A model generated the notes under the pieces. The model was not told where the DNA came from and made no database searches. It was given only the letters and a program-made list of their open reading frames with translations. Positions 19,559 through 28,855 of a stretch of DNA of 64,000 nucleotides are shown in pieces. How positions within the stretch are numbered: position 1 is the stretch's first letter; each line of letters starts with the position of its first letter. Source of the stretch: Paraburkholderia podalyriae (GTDB taxonomy: Bacteria > Pseudomonadota > Gammaproteobacteria > Burkholderiales > Burkholderiaceae); assembly GCF_014397785.1 (NCBI RefSeq), contig NZ_VZQQ01000001.1, forward strand, positions 62,001 through 126,000. Reading direction: 5' to 3'. Both the position numbers and the translations under genes were made by a program.

Positions 19559-20536
19559 TTAGAAACCGATCGCTTTTCGCCGATTTCCGTAATCGACGCG
19601 GATGTCGGCCGGTTCGATCCGGTCGCGTCCCGCGATGCGTGCCGCGCCGAAACCGTTCAGGATCGCGCGGCGCATCTGGCGCGGCGACGCACGCTTGAGC
19701 GCATCGAGCGTCGCATCGCCGAGCGTCTCGGGAAAGCGCAGACCCCAGTTGTGCGCGCCGCGAATCTCATCGTAGATACACTGCGCGATGCGACGCGCGC
19801 CTGCGTGGTCCGGCGGCGGGATCTCGTAGACGTTCATGCGGTTGAGGATCGGCTCGGGGATCGCGCATTCGTCGTTGGCGGTCGCGATCCAGATCACGTT
19901 GCCCGCGTTGATCGGAATCTCGGCGAACTCGTCGATGAAGCTCTCGGCGGTGTCGTGTTCGAGCAGCGAATAGAGCGCGCCGAGCGGATCGTATTGCGAA
20001 TCGCCGCTCGCCTTGTCGATTTCGTCGACGGCGATCACCGGGTTCGCGTAGCTGCCGTTCACCAGCGCATCGAACACCTTGCCCGGTTTCGCGTTCTTCC
20101 ATTGCGACGACGCGCCCGACAGAATCCAGCCCGCCGTCAGCGAACTCATCGCGACGTATTGGTACGCGGTGCCGAGCAGGCGCGCCAACTGCTTCGCGAA
20201 ATGCGTCTTGCCGATGCCGGGCTCGCCGAGCAGCAGGATCGGCATCAACTCGAGTCGGTCCTCGGTTTCGAGGCAAAGGGCGACCTGCTTGCGGATGTCG
20301 TCGAGCGGTGCTGAAAAATTGGGCAGCGCGTCGATCAGATCGTCGATCGACGGCATCCGGTTCGGCTTCACGCAGAAGCGCAGATTGCCGGTTTTCAGCA
20401 TCTTTTCGTAAGTCGCGCGCAACGCGTCGTTGGCGCCCTCGCCGAGACCGTTCAGCGCGGTTTCGACCTCGTCGAGGTCATACACCCGGCTGAACGAGGC
20501 CACCGCGATTTCCTGTTTGACCATTGCTGTCGTCAT
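19559..20536 (-). CDS. AAA+ ATPase, MoxR/Lon-like
   Basis: 325 residues. Walker A GEPGIGKTHFA, Walker B VIAVDEIDKAS, sensor ATANDECAIP, and a C-terminal AAA lid. About 100 residues precede the ATPase core (MPSIDDLIDALPNF). These ATPases remodel a partner, often with a von Willebrand A protein. Here no VWA gene adjoins, unlike the second MoxR-type ATPase in the window at 33073. The partner and job are unknown. Confidence 0.85.
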   Translation of the reverse strand: MTTAMVKQEIAVASFSRVYDLDEVETALNGLGEGANDALRATYEKMLKTGNLRFCVKPNRMPSIDDLIDALPNFSAPLDDIRKQVALCLETEDRLELMPILLLGEPGIGKTHFAKQLARLLGTAYQYVAMSSLTAGWILSGASSQWKNAKPGKVFDALVNGSYANPVIAVDEIDKASGDSQYDPLGALYSLLEHDTAESFIDEFAEIPINAGNVIWIATANDECAIPEPILNRMNVYEIPPPDHAGARRIAQCIYDEIRGAHNWGLRFPETLGDATLDALKRASPRQMRRAILNGFGAARIAGRDRIEPADIRVDYGNRRKAIGF

Positions 20537-20805
20537 CGCTCACCCCGTCTGGCTGACCTGCGGCGGCGCCTTGTGGGCACCGGTTCGAGTCCAGTGTAGC
20601 GAGGACGTCAACGCGTGCAAGCCAGCAGTCGTGCGGCTCTGCTGCTAACAACCGCTGGCATTCCCGTCCTTTTCTGGAATGTATTGTTGCTGAACCGGCG
20701 CGCGCTGACCGTGTCAGAAATCGTTGCGGCCATCGGGGGTAAGATGGCTCTCTAATTGTTACGCCGGGGCAACCACGCAACCGACGCGTAAGCGGAGATC
20801 CTTCC

Positions 20806-21366
20806 ATGTGGAAAACCAGTATCGTGGCCATGCTGCTTGGCGCTTCGTTGCTCGCCCACGCGCAACAACGGCCAGCGCAGCAGGTCGTGCAATGGCAGTT
20901 GCAGGTAGTGAAAGATGGTCAGCAGATCGATTCGTTCGACGCCACCACCACCGTCGGCCAGACGCGCACGGATACCCATCACCAGGTCGTGCAACACGAC
21001 GTCGGCTGCAAGGACCAGCCGGCCGGCAGCATCGATCTGTCGCGCACGATCACGGTGTCGCCACTGCGCGTCGATTCCGAGGGCGTGATGTTTTCCATCG
21101 ACACGCAGGAAACGCTCGAGGACGACAACGCGCGGCGCACCGACATCGGCTGCAAGCTGCCGCCGCAGCCGCGCCAGGTGAGCGCGAGCCACCCGGGTCT
21201 CGTCGTGCCGCCCGATCAATGGGCGAACTGGACGATCGTCGATCACAATCCGAACCTCGTGTACCGCGTGCATGCGACCGTGGTGAGCAACGGTGCGAAC
21301 AGCAACGGCACGACTGGCGGTATCAGCGGCAATGGCGCCGCGACCGGCAGCAGCAATCCGAACTAG
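20806..21366 (+). CDS. Exported protein of unknown function
   Basis: 186 residues with a signal peptide (IVAMLLGASLLAHA, cleaved before QQRP). The mature part is beta-rich (WQLQVVKDGQQIDSFDA; VHATVVSNG). It carries two cysteines spaced about 50 residues apart, which may form a disulfide, and a Gly/Asn/Ser-rich tail. I do not recognise a family. It lies 54 bp upstream of the EEP-family gene, so the two may be co-transcribed. Confidence 0.7.
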   Translation: MWKTSIVAMLLGASLLAHAQQRPAQQVVQWQLQVVKDGQQIDSFDATTTVGQTRTDTHHQVVQHDVGCKDQPAGSIDLSRTITVSPLRVDSEGVMFSIDTQETLEDDNARRTDIGCKLPPQPRQVSASHPGLVVPPDQWANWTIVDHNPNLVYRVHATVVSNGANSNGTTGGISGNGAATGSSNPN

Positions 21367-21420
21367 CAGGAACAACGCGCCCTACCGACGCGCTCAAACA
21401 GAACACGGGGATACCGCGGC

Positions 21421-22218
21421 ATGCGAAACCCAGAAGAATTGATCCGCGAGAACCTCGCACCAAACGATTTCGTCGCGGTGAGCTGGAACCTGCACAAGGG
21501 CCGCACGCCGCTCGGCTTTCAGGCCTGGCAGGCAATGCAGCGCTGGGTTCAATCGACCCACGCGGACGCGTACTTTCTGCAGGAAGCAATGGCGCGGCGC
21601 ATGCCGGCCCCGGTATTGGCGAGCAGTTTCGGCGCGCCGATCGATGATCCGCTGACCGACGTGTGGCATTGTCAGGCGACCGAGATCGCGCGCTCGCTCG
21701 AGCTCGAAGTCGCGCTCGGCCCGAACGTGTTCAAGCCGTCGTGGCGGCACGGCAACGCGATCCTGTCGCCGCATCCGCTCGATCTCGGCGGCCGCTGGGA
21801 CATCTCCGCGCATCGCTTCGAAAAGCGCGGCCTGCTGGTCGCGCGTGCGACGTTCGGCGGACGGCTCGTCACGCTGCTGTGCGCGCATCTTGCGCTGACG
21901 CGCCCGGCGCGGTTGCGGCAGATGAACTGGATCGCGCACTGGATCGCGAAGGAAGCGCCCGACGGTCCGCTGGTGCTAGCCGGCGATTTCAACGATTGGC
22001 GCAACGACTCGGTGCCGCTCTTTCGCGAGCACGGCTTGCAGGAAGTCGCGACGCTGCTCGGCGAACCGGCGCGCACGTTTCCGGCGTTCTCGCCGGCGCT
22101 GTCGCTCGACAAGATGTTCGTGCGCGGCATGCAGCCCGTCGAGTGGATTCAGCCGACCCAGGAGACCGCGTGGCTGTCCGATCATTTGCCGTACATGGCG
22201 AAGTTGCGGGTGGAATGA
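21421..22218 (+). CDS. Endonuclease/exonuclease/phosphatase family protein
   Basis: 265 residues. EEP (DNase I-like) fold with VSWNLHKGR at the first strand, FLQEAM (catalytic Glu), LLCAHLALT, LAGDFNDWRND (Asp/Asn pair) and LSDHLPYMAKL (catalytic Asp-His). It cleaves phosphodiester or phosphate esters. It most resembles the YbhP subgroup, often linked to cardiolipin synthase; no such gene is adjacent here. Confidence 0.9.
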   Translation: MRNPEELIRENLAPNDFVAVSWNLHKGRTPLGFQAWQAMQRWVQSTHADAYFLQEAMARRMPAPVLASSFGAPIDDPLTDVWHCQATEIARSLELEVALGPNVFKPSWRHGNAILSPHPLDLGGRWDISAHRFEKRGLLVARATFGGRLVTLLCAHLALTRPARLRQMNWIAHWIAKEAPDGPLVLAGDFNDWRNDSVPLFREHGLQEVATLLGEPARTFPAFSPALSLDKMFVRGMQPVEWIQPTQETAWLSDHLPYMAKLRVE

Positions 22219-22288
22219 GCGCTTCTGCTTCTGTTCGTGCGCTGTCCCCAGCGCAAGGTGCGTGCGCGCTCTCACGCTAACTACGCCG

Positions 22289-22495
22289 TCACTGTCGATG
22301 CGGCGTCCAGCTCGACGCCGCTTCGATCTGTTCCCCCGGCTGCAACACGCAACCACCGGCCTGCTCCCGCAGACCGACCGCGCTGAAGCAATCCGTCGTA
22401 TTCGTGACCGGCTCCACGCAGAGCTGCGGATCGTTGGCCGGCGCGAACACGACCATGTGGTCGAACGGCGCGTCGGCGCGCATCGTAATCGGCAT
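22289..22495 (-). pseudogene. Relic of the C-terminus of an aldose 1-epimerase-like gene
   Basis: 68 codons in one frame encode the last strands of the aldose 1-epimerase fold: ITMRADAPFDHMVVFAP, then PQLCVEPVTNTTDCF and a final PGEQIEAASSWTP. The catalytic Glu is expected in the CVEPV strand, and it is present. The N-terminal three quarters of the enzyme, including the catalytic His, are absent. Upstream, the frame runs through unrelated Arg-rich codons to a stop near 22565. This is a truncated gene, wedged between the stop codons of its neighbours. Confidence 0.7.
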
Positions 22496-22594
22496 ACGTC
22501 GGTTGGAAAGACAGCCCGCCGCACGCTCGCGAGCGAAAACCGTGACGCGTCGCAGCGAGCGTCACGGCGTTCCCGATCTTCGTCCTGTTTTCGC

Positions 22595-23749
22595 TTATTG
22601 ACTGTCTTCGCGCAACGTCCAGACTGTCGCCGTATTCGTGTTGTCGTCTACCGCGGTGAACTGCAAGCGACGCTTGCTATCGAGGCCGAAAGCGAGGCCA
22701 AATGCGGAGCCCGGCGCAGCGTCGACTGACATTTGGGCGACGAATTGGCCGTCAACGGTGAACTCGACGAGTTCGCTGGGATGTTCCGGGTCGGGGTTGA
22801 CCGCGTCGCCGTTCGCGGTAACGAGATGCCCGTTGGGTGCGAGCGCCAGCGCAAGTGGACCGTGGAGGTGCTTGTTGTCCTGGTAAATCATCCGGCCGAT
22901 GCCGCCGTCGTGTTTCGCGGCCGCAGCGCCGTAAATGGCGAACACCGCGTTGTCACCGGTCGAGGCGACGTAAAGCACGTCATGCGATGGGTCGTAAGCC
23001 AACCCTGTCGGGCCGACCACGAGCGCCGCCGGATCGGTGCGGTGCACATAGCCTGACGCGATGATGGTCGAACCAGGCAGCATCTGAACGCCATCCTCGC
23101 CGATGGCAAGATCGATCCGCGCGACCTTTCCGTTCAACACATCCGAGACGAAGACCCGGACGAATCGCCCCCCGTCGATCACGGTGAGATCCCAGGGGCC
23201 GTCCAGCAGGTTGGGATCTTTCAGCTCCTTGACGAGCCCGCCCTGAGGGTTGATGACGAGCAACGAGCCCGGCGCGACGACGTGCTTGCCATCCGTGGTT
23301 GGCACATTGCCCACTAGCACGAAGCCGCTTCTTAGCACGGCGAGCGCCGTCGTGAGACCGAGATTGTGTCCCTGGAAGAAAGTCACCGGATCGCTATTGG
23401 ACACGAGCTTGACGATCGTCGTACCGGTTCCCTGCAGATTCAACTTCGCATTGAAATTCGACACCACCACATCGCCCGGTTTGAGCGTGCTCCAGGACGG
23501 CACGCCGGTCGGCACGAACGCCATGCCGTACGGATTGACATCGCCGTTGGCGGGAACGGTCGATGAGGTTACCGACTGCGGCGGCAGAATCGCCTCCTGA
23601 GCCTCGGCCCCGACAGTCCCCAACGATAAAGCCAGCAGACCGGCTCGACACACCGCACGACGCACGCAGCGCGATGCGCGTGCCCGTATCACCAACCCGT
23701 CGACGCCAGTGTATGAACCGAATGCAGATATCGCACGAGAAGCTTCCAT
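22595..23749 (-). CDS. Secreted beta-propeller (NHL-repeat) protein
   Basis: 384 residues. A long N-terminal region leads into a hydrophobic segment (AGLLALSLGTVGAEAQ), a probable signal peptide. Propeller blades follow, with NHL/SMP-30-like repeats such as GPTGLAYDPSHDVLYVAS, TGDNAVFAI and LALAPNGHLVTANGD. No enzymatic residues can be assigned. The start at 23749 has GGGGG upstream; a later start nearer the signal peptide is also possible. Confidence 0.75.
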   Translation of the reverse strand: MEASRAISAFGSYTGVDGLVIRARASRCVRRAVCRAGLLALSLGTVGAEAQEAILPPQSVTSSTVPANGDVNPYGMAFVPTGVPSWSTLKPGDVVVSNFNAKLNLQGTGTTIVKLVSNSDPVTFFQGHNLGLTTALAVLRSGFVLVGNVPTTDGKHVVAPGSLLVINPQGGLVKELKDPNLLDGPWDLTVIDGGRFVRVFVSDVLNGKVARIDLAIGEDGVQMLPGSTIIASGYVHRTDPAALVVGPTGLAYDPSHDVLYVASTGDNAVFAIYGAAAAKHDGGIGRMIYQDNKHLHGPLALALAPNGHLVTANGDAVNPDPEHPSELVEFTVDGQFVAQMSVDAAPGSAFGLAFGLDSKRRLQFTAVDDNTNTATVWTLREDSQ

Positions 23750-24344
23750 TTGACACCCCCTACTCGCATGGGCGGCCGTAGCCGCCAGGACGAGTCGCGC
23801 AGCCACCGCACTGCCTGGTTTCGCGCGACTCGCGTCCTGCGTAAACGAGGCAACGTCTGGCGTATTCCCAAAAAAATCGCGCGGTGTGAACGATGTCGAA
23901 CCAATGTCGCACGCGAACTATCCCAATGGCGCCGGCCAGGTTGCGCCCCATTTGCCAGTTTTCTCTGCAGGGTCAATGCTGCAGCGCACGCCGCCTTTCG
24001 GTATCATCCTGAAATTGTTGCCCGCGCGGCGCGTCGCTTTCGCGCCTGCCGGACAGTCAATGGCAGCCACTCTGCGCGGCGTTCGCCGAATCGCCGTACC
24101 CCGCTGAAACACGGCCGCACTCACGCCAACGTACTGCGCGGCGCCAGCAAGCCGGTGCCGCCGCTGCCGGTCCGGCGACCCGCTTGACCAGGCTCGACCG
24201 CCGCGCTGCGGCCCCGCTCCGGCGGACACGCTAAAATAGCGGATTGCGCGGAAGTCCCGACCACGGATCACCGCAGCATCGCCCTTGCCGTGCCGGCCGG
24301 CTCAGACGACTGGCCGCCTTTGTTTTCGCACTATCCAAGAAGCC
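23750..24344. other. 595-bp intergenic region upstream of fpr
   Basis: No credible gene. Close to fpr, CGCTA-AAA-TAGCG (24229-24241) is a small dyad that also contains a TAAAAT -10-like element at 24232-24237, about 110 bp before the fpr start. I could not find a good -35. This would leave a 100-nt leader. Nothing else recognised. Confidence 0.35.
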
Positions 24345-25115
24345 ATGAGCAACCTGAATTCACAAACCGTCCTGAGCGTCCATCACTGGACCGATACGCT
24401 TTTCAGCTTCACCTGCACGCGCGATCCGTCGTTCCGCTTCGAAAACGGCCAGTTCACGATGGTGGGCCTGCAGGTCGAGGGCAAGCCGCTGCTGCGCGCA
24501 TACAGCCTCGCCAGTGCGAACTACGAAGAGCATCTCGAATTCCTGAGCATCAAGGTGCAGGACGGCCCGCTCACGTCGCGTCTGCAGCACCTGAAGGTCG
24601 GCGACGAAGTGCTGATCGGCAAGAAGCCGGTGGGCACGCTGGTGGCCGACAACCTGCTGCCGGGCAAGACGCTGTGGCTGCTGTCCACTGGCACGGGTCT
24701 CGCGCCGTTCATGTCGATCATCAAGGATCCGGAGGTCTACGACCGCTACGAGCGTGTGGTCCTCACGCACACCTGCCGCTTCGTCGACGAACTCGCGTAC
24801 AAGGAATACATCACCGACCACCTGCCGGCGCATGAACACCTCGGCGAGTTGGTGCAGGAAAAGCTGCTGTACTACCCGACCGTCACGCGCGAAGCGTTCC
24901 AGAACCGTGGCCGCATCACCGAGTTGATCGAAACCGAAAAGCTGTTCGCCGACCTCGGCGTGCCGGGTTTCTCGCTCGAGGACGACCGGGTCATGCTGTG
25001 CGGCAGCCCGCACATGCTGCGCGACACGCGCAAGCTGCTCGAAGACGCGGGTTTCAAGGAAGGCAGCAACAACGAGCCGGGTCATTACGTGGTCGAAAAG
25101 GCCTTCGTCGGCTAA
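24345..25115 (+). CDS. fpr: Ferredoxin/flavodoxin-NADP+ reductase
   Basis: 256 residues, the bacterial short-type FNR. FAD-binding motif RAYSLASANYEEHLEF, then GTLVADNLLPGKTLWLLSTG and TGLAPFMSII (NADP-binding), and GSPHMLRDTRKLLED. The C-terminus ends in GHYVVEKAFVG, as in Pseudomonas and E. coli Fpr relatives. It shuttles electrons between NADPH and ferredoxin or flavodoxin, with a role in oxidative stress and Fe-S assembly. The start codon at 24345 gives the conserved N-terminus MSNLNSQTV. Confidence 0.95.
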   Translation: MSNLNSQTVLSVHHWTDTLFSFTCTRDPSFRFENGQFTMVGLQVEGKPLLRAYSLASANYEEHLEFLSIKVQDGPLTSRLQHLKVGDEVLIGKKPVGTLVADNLLPGKTLWLLSTGTGLAPFMSIIKDPEVYDRYERVVLTHTCRFVDELAYKEYITDHLPAHEHLGELVQEKLLYYPTVTREAFQNRGRITELIETEKLFADLGVPGFSLEDDRVMLCGSPHMLRDTRKLLEDAGFKEGSNNEPGHYVVEKAFVG

Positions 25116-25155
25116 GCCGGCATTCCCGCTTCGCGGCCCTCACGCCGCGAATTCC

Positions 25156-25184
25156 AAAAAGGAGCCTCCGGGCTCCTTTTTTGT
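25156..25184 (+). terminator. Intrinsic terminator of fpr
   Basis: Stem GGAGCC (25161-25166) / GGCTCC (25171-25176) with a TCCG loop, followed by eight T residues and preceded by five A residues. Canonical rho-independent terminator 45 bp beyond the fpr stop. Confidence 0.93.
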
Positions 25185-25539
25185 TGCTTCGTTACAAATC
25201 GGAGCCGGTTACAGGACTCCCGCTGTCAGGATTCTTCTGACAGAACGATCTGATGTAAATATCATGTAATCTCTGAGCATCCTGCGCTAACCCTTGGTGC
25301 AACTGCTTTTTTTGTCTTTTTGAGATATGATCGCGCGGCGAGATCAGACGAATCAGTGCATCAATCGTCATCAAGCGGACTTGTTACTGAATGTAAATTT
25401 CGTTACCTTGGGCCATCGTGTTTTCGCCCGTCGCCCCGCGCGCTCGACGGCGAGGCGCAAAACCTCGTGATTCGCAGGTTTTCGTGCCGCCTGTGTGCGC
25501 CCGCTTCGCTTTCCGCTCCGCTTCCTGAGAGGGAAATTC
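25185..25539. promoter_or_regulatory. Regulatory region of the two-component pair with a perfect dyad
   Basis: Gene-free stretch. CTGTCAG (25223-25229) and CTGACAG (25237-25243) form a perfect 7-bp dyad around a 7-bp centre, within an A+T-richer segment (25195-25400). It lies about 300 bp before the histidine kinase start, a plausible distance for an operator or a structured leader. No -35/-10 pair could be fixed with certainty. Confidence 0.4.
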
Positions 25540-26427
25540 ATGGATACGTCGACTGCCGTCCCGTTCAACGCTGCGCTGGCCTCGTCAGCGCAGCGTGATG
25601 GCTTCGACATGCCGTTGCACGCCGCACGCGAGATCGAGCGGCTGCGCGCGCGGGTGCGCGAGCTGTCGGCCGAGCTGGTCGACGCGCAGGAGAGCGTGCG
25701 CCGTCACGTCGCGCGCGAGTTGCACGACGGCGTCGGCGCCGAGCTGACCGCGACGCGCTTCGCGCTCGCCGGCATCGAAACCTGGCTGCCCGCCGACGCG
25801 CCGTCGCAATGCGCGGCGGCGCTCGCGCTCGCGAACCGTTCGCTCGACGCCGTGTGCGCGGCGAGCCGCGAGGCCGTCGCGCAACTGCACGCGCCGTCGT
25901 TCGAGACGGGCGTCGCGGGCGCGCTGAAGTGCTGGGTGCGCGACTTCTCCGCGCGCACCGGCTTGCGCACCACCGTCACATGCAGCGACGACGCGCGGCT
26001 CGCGCGCCTGCCCGCCGACGCGGCGCTCGCCGTATTCCGCGTTGCGCAGGAAGCGCTGAATAACGTCGCCAAGCACGCACGCGCGACGTGCGCCGACGTA
26101 CGCATCGAAACGGGCGCGCGTCATCTCACACTATTGATCGGCGACGATGGCATCGGCCTGCCGCGCGGCACGCGCGAACGCGGTGGCCAGAAAAAATCAG
26201 GCGGCCATTTCGGCCTCGCCGGCATGCACGCGCGCTGCGTCGCATTCGAAGGCACGCTGCGAGTCAGCGCCAGGCGCGCGAGCGTTGGTGCTGTCGAGGC
26301 CAGCGGCAGTGGCAGCCAAGGCGCCACCGCCTGGCGCGGCACGCTGATCCAGGCTCGCTTTACGTGGCATGCGCTGCTGGCGGCCACCGCCGCGCCGCGC
26401 GCCGCCCGGCGCGCACTGCAATCGTGA
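25540..26427 (+). CDS. Soluble sensor histidine kinase, NarL/DegS-type (HisKA_3)
   Basis: 295 residues with no membrane segment. A short coiled-coil (residues 30-50) leads to the H-box RRHVARELHDGVGAELTATR, with the phospho-accepting His in ELHDG. The N-box is AQEALNNVAKHARA, and the ATP lid has GDDGIGLP and FGLAGMHAR. The C-terminal 60 residues are Ala/Ser-rich. There is no recognised input domain, so it may be controlled by a partner. GAGAGGG stands before the ATG at 25540. Directly upstream of its response regulator (10 bp gap). Confidence 0.9.
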   Translation: MDTSTAVPFNAALASSAQRDGFDMPLHAAREIERLRARVRELSAELVDAQESVRRHVARELHDGVGAELTATRFALAGIETWLPADAPSQCAAALALANRSLDAVCAASREAVAQLHAPSFETGVAGALKCWVRDFSARTGLRTTVTCSDDARLARLPADAALAVFRVAQEALNNVAKHARATCADVRIETGARHLTLLIGDDGIGLPRGTRERGGQKKSGGHFGLAGMHARCVAFEGTLRVSARRASVGAVEASGSGSQGATAWRGTLIQARFTWHALLAATAAPRAARRALQS

Positions 26428-26437
26428 GCCCGCGACC

Positions 26438-27094
26438 ATGAGCCTGCGCATCCTGATCGTCGAAGATCACGCGGTGGTCCGCCAGGGCGTTCGCCAGTTG
26501 CTGCTCGATCGCGGCGTCGCGCGCGAGGTCGCCGAGGCGCAAAACGGCTCCGAAGCGCTCGATTCGGTCGTCCATCAGAACTTCGACGTCGTGCTGCTCG
26601 ACATCTCGCTGCCCGACATGAATGGTGTCGAGGTGCTCAAGCGCCTGAAGCGCAAGGCGCCGCGTGCGGCGGTGCTGATGTTCTCGATGTTCCGCGAGGA
26701 CCAGTACGCGGTGCGCGCGCTGAAAGCCGGCGCGTCCGGCTATCTGTCGAAGACGGTCGACGCCGCGCAGATGATCGGCGCGATCCAGCAGGTCGCCGCT
26801 GGCCGCAAGTACGTCAGCCCCGAGATGGCCGAGGCGCTCGCCGACTATGTGTCGTTCGACGGCGAGCAGTTGCCGCACGAAAAGCTGTCCGATCGCGAAT
26901 ACCAGACGCTGTGCATGCTCGCGTCGGGCAAACGGCTCACCGATATCGCGGCCGCGCTGTCGCTGTCGGTGAAGACGGTCAGCGTGTACCGCACGCGGCT
27001 GCTCGACAAGATGAAGCTGCGCAACAACGCCGAGCTGACGTTTTATGTGATGAGCAACCGCCTCGTCGATCTGAATCCCGCGATGGCGGGCTAG
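26438..27094 (+). CDS. LuxR/NarL-family response regulator
   Basis: 218 residues. Receiver domain with the acidic pocket (VEDHAVV), phospho-acceptor Asp in VVLLDISLPDM and conserved Lys in YLSKTVD. The C-terminal LuxR HTH reads LSDREYQTLCMLASGKRL, then SLSVKTVSVYRTRLLDKM. It is the partner of the kinase immediately upstream. The target genes are unknown; the amino-acid permease gene that follows is a candidate by position only. Confidence 0.94.
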   Translation: MSLRILIVEDHAVVRQGVRQLLLDRGVAREVAEAQNGSEALDSVVHQNFDVVLLDISLPDMNGVEVLKRLKRKAPRAAVLMFSMFREDQYAVRALKAGASGYLSKTVDAAQMIGAIQQVAAGRKYVSPEMAEALADYVSFDGEQLPHEKLSDREYQTLCMLASGKRLTDIAAALSLSVKTVSVYRTRLLDKMKLRNNAELTFYVMSNRLVDLNPAMAG

Positions 27095-27355
27095 GCCAGC
27101 AAACCTCGAACCGTGGCGCACGCGAACGGAGAGAGTCCGTCCCCGTTTGTCGCTCATCCGGTAAAAGCTTGACTTCCGCACCGCCCCCGGCACCGCAAGA
27201 CCACCAGGAAGCCCCGTCCGGGCGGGAGTTTCCGGCCATCGCCTTGGCCCGCGAAGCGCCGCCGCGAACCAGCCCGGTGGCACGCATCCGCTAGAATTGC
27301 GGGTTTTCCCGACATTCGGCGCGCAACACGCGTGCACCACTGGAGACCCACGCCA

Positions 27356-28747
27356 ATGTCCCTGTTTCGCAAAAAGAGCGTCGAGCACATGCTCGCGGCG
27401 AGCGCTCAGACCGCCGACCTGAAAAAGGCGCTCGGCGCGCTCGACCTGACCTTCCTCGGCGTCGGCGCCATCATCGGCACCGGTATCTTCGTGCTGACCG
27501 GCACGGGCGCCGTGCAGGCCGGCCCCGCGTTGATGATCTCGTTCGTGATCGCGGCGATCGCCTGCGGCTTCGCCGCGCTCGCTTACGCCGAATTCGCGTC
27601 GACGATTCCGGTCGCCGGTTCGATCTACACGTACTCGTACGCGACGCTCGGCGAGCTGGCCGCGTGGATCATCGGCTGGGACCTGATGCTCGAGTACGGG
27701 CTCGCGACCTCGGCGGTGTCGGTCGGCTGGTCCGGGTATCTGCAGTCGCTGCTGTCGGGCTTCGGCGTGTCGCTGCCGATGGCGCTGAGCGCGGCCCCCG
27801 GCGCCATCCCGGGACACGAAACGCTGTTCAACCTGCCCGCCTTCCTGGTCATGATGGCCATCACCATGCTGCTGTCGCTCGGCGTGCGCGAGTCCGCGCG
27901 GATCAACAACATCATGGTCGCGATCAAGGTGGTCGTCGTGCTGCTCGTGATCGTCGTCGGCGTGTTTCACGTCACGCCGGCCAACTGGCACCCGTTCATG
28001 CCTCACGGCTGGAGCGGCGTGTTCGGCGCCGCCGCGGTGATGTTCTTCGCGTTCATCGGCTTCGACTCGGTGTCGTCGGCGGCGGAAGAAGTGAAAAACC
28101 CGAAGCGCGATCTGCCGATCGGCATCATCGCGTCGCTCGGCGTGTGCGGGGTGCTGTATGTGGCAGTGGCCGCTGTCGTCACCGGCATCGTGCCGTCGGA
28201 GAAGTTCATGGGCATTTCGCATCCGGTGTCGTACGCGCTGCAGCTCGCGGGGCAGAACTGGGTCGCGGGCTTCATCGATCTCGGCGCCGTACTCGGCATG
28301 CTGACCGTGATTCTCGTGATGGCCTATGGTCAGACGCGCGTGATCTTCGCGATGTCGCGCGACGGCCTGCTGCCCGCGAAGCTGTCGAAAGTCCATCCGC
28401 GTTTCGCGACGCCGTTTTTCACGACGTGGCTCGTCGGTCTCTTCTTCGGCCTGATCGGCGCGCTGGTGCCGCTCAATGTGTTGGCTGAACTGATCAATAT
28501 CGGCACGCTCGCGGCGTTCTCGATGGTGTCGATCGCGGTGCTCGTGCTGCGCAAGACGCACCCCGAGCTGCCGCGCGCGTTCCGTTGCCCGGGCGTGCCA
28601 GTCGTGCCGGTGCTCGCGGTCGCATCGTGCCTGTTCCTGATGCTGAACCTGCAAGGCATCACGTGGGCCGCGTTCGTGATCTGGCTGCTGATCGGCATGG
28701 TCGTCTATTTCGGCTACTCGCGCCGTCACTCGAAACTGGCAAAGTAA
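27356..28747 (+). CDS. Amino-acid permease, APC superfamily (CAT type)
   Basis: 463 residues with 12 predicted membrane segments. The APC motif GVGAIIGTGIFVLTGTGA is in TM1, and AEFASTIPVAGSIYTYSYAT is in TM3. It resembles the YfnA/CAT cationic amino-acid permease subgroup (LFRKKSVEHMLA at the N-terminus, as in Bacillus YfnA). The substrate is inferred only as an amino acid. TAGAAT near 27291 is a candidate -10 element about 60 bp upstream. Confidence 0.92.
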   Translation: MSLFRKKSVEHMLAASAQTADLKKALGALDLTFLGVGAIIGTGIFVLTGTGAVQAGPALMISFVIAAIACGFAALAYAEFASTIPVAGSIYTYSYATLGELAAWIIGWDLMLEYGLATSAVSVGWSGYLQSLLSGFGVSLPMALSAAPGAIPGHETLFNLPAFLVMMAITMLLSLGVRESARINNIMVAIKVVVVLLVIVVGVFHVTPANWHPFMPHGWSGVFGAAAVMFFAFIGFDSVSSAAEEVKNPKRDLPIGIIASLGVCGVLYVAVAAVVTGIVPSEKFMGISHPVSYALQLAGQNWVAGFIDLGAVLGMLTVILVMAYGQTRVIFAMSRDGLLPAKLSKVHPRFATPFFTTWLVGLFFGLIGALVPLNVLAELINIGTLAAFSMVSIAVLVLRKTHPELPRAFRCPGVPVVPVLAVASCLFLMLNLQGITWAAFVIWLLIGMVVYFGYSRRHSKLAK

Positions 28748-28821
28748 TGCGCCGTTTCGACGAGGCCACGCCAACGCGCTGAATGCTCGCGAGCACGGCC
28801 TCGCTTTCCGCTGATCTATCG

Positions 28822-28855
28822 ATGCGCCCCGTCATGCTCTGCAGACGGGGCGCAT
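28822..28855. terminator. Strong 12-bp hairpin after the permease gene
   Basis: ATGCGCCCCGTC (28822-28833) and GACGGGGCGCAT (28844-28855) form a perfect 12-bp stem with a 10-nt loop, 75 bp beyond the permease stop. There is no T tract on either side, so it is either an mRNA 3'-end stabiliser ahead of a Rho site or a protein-binding dyad. Confidence 0.55.

Noticed and set aside
26360..28774. Minus-strand frame of about 804 codons over the response regulator and the permease
   Set aside because: Extremely rich in Arg/His/Asp with no recognisable fold, and lies opposite two well-supported genes.
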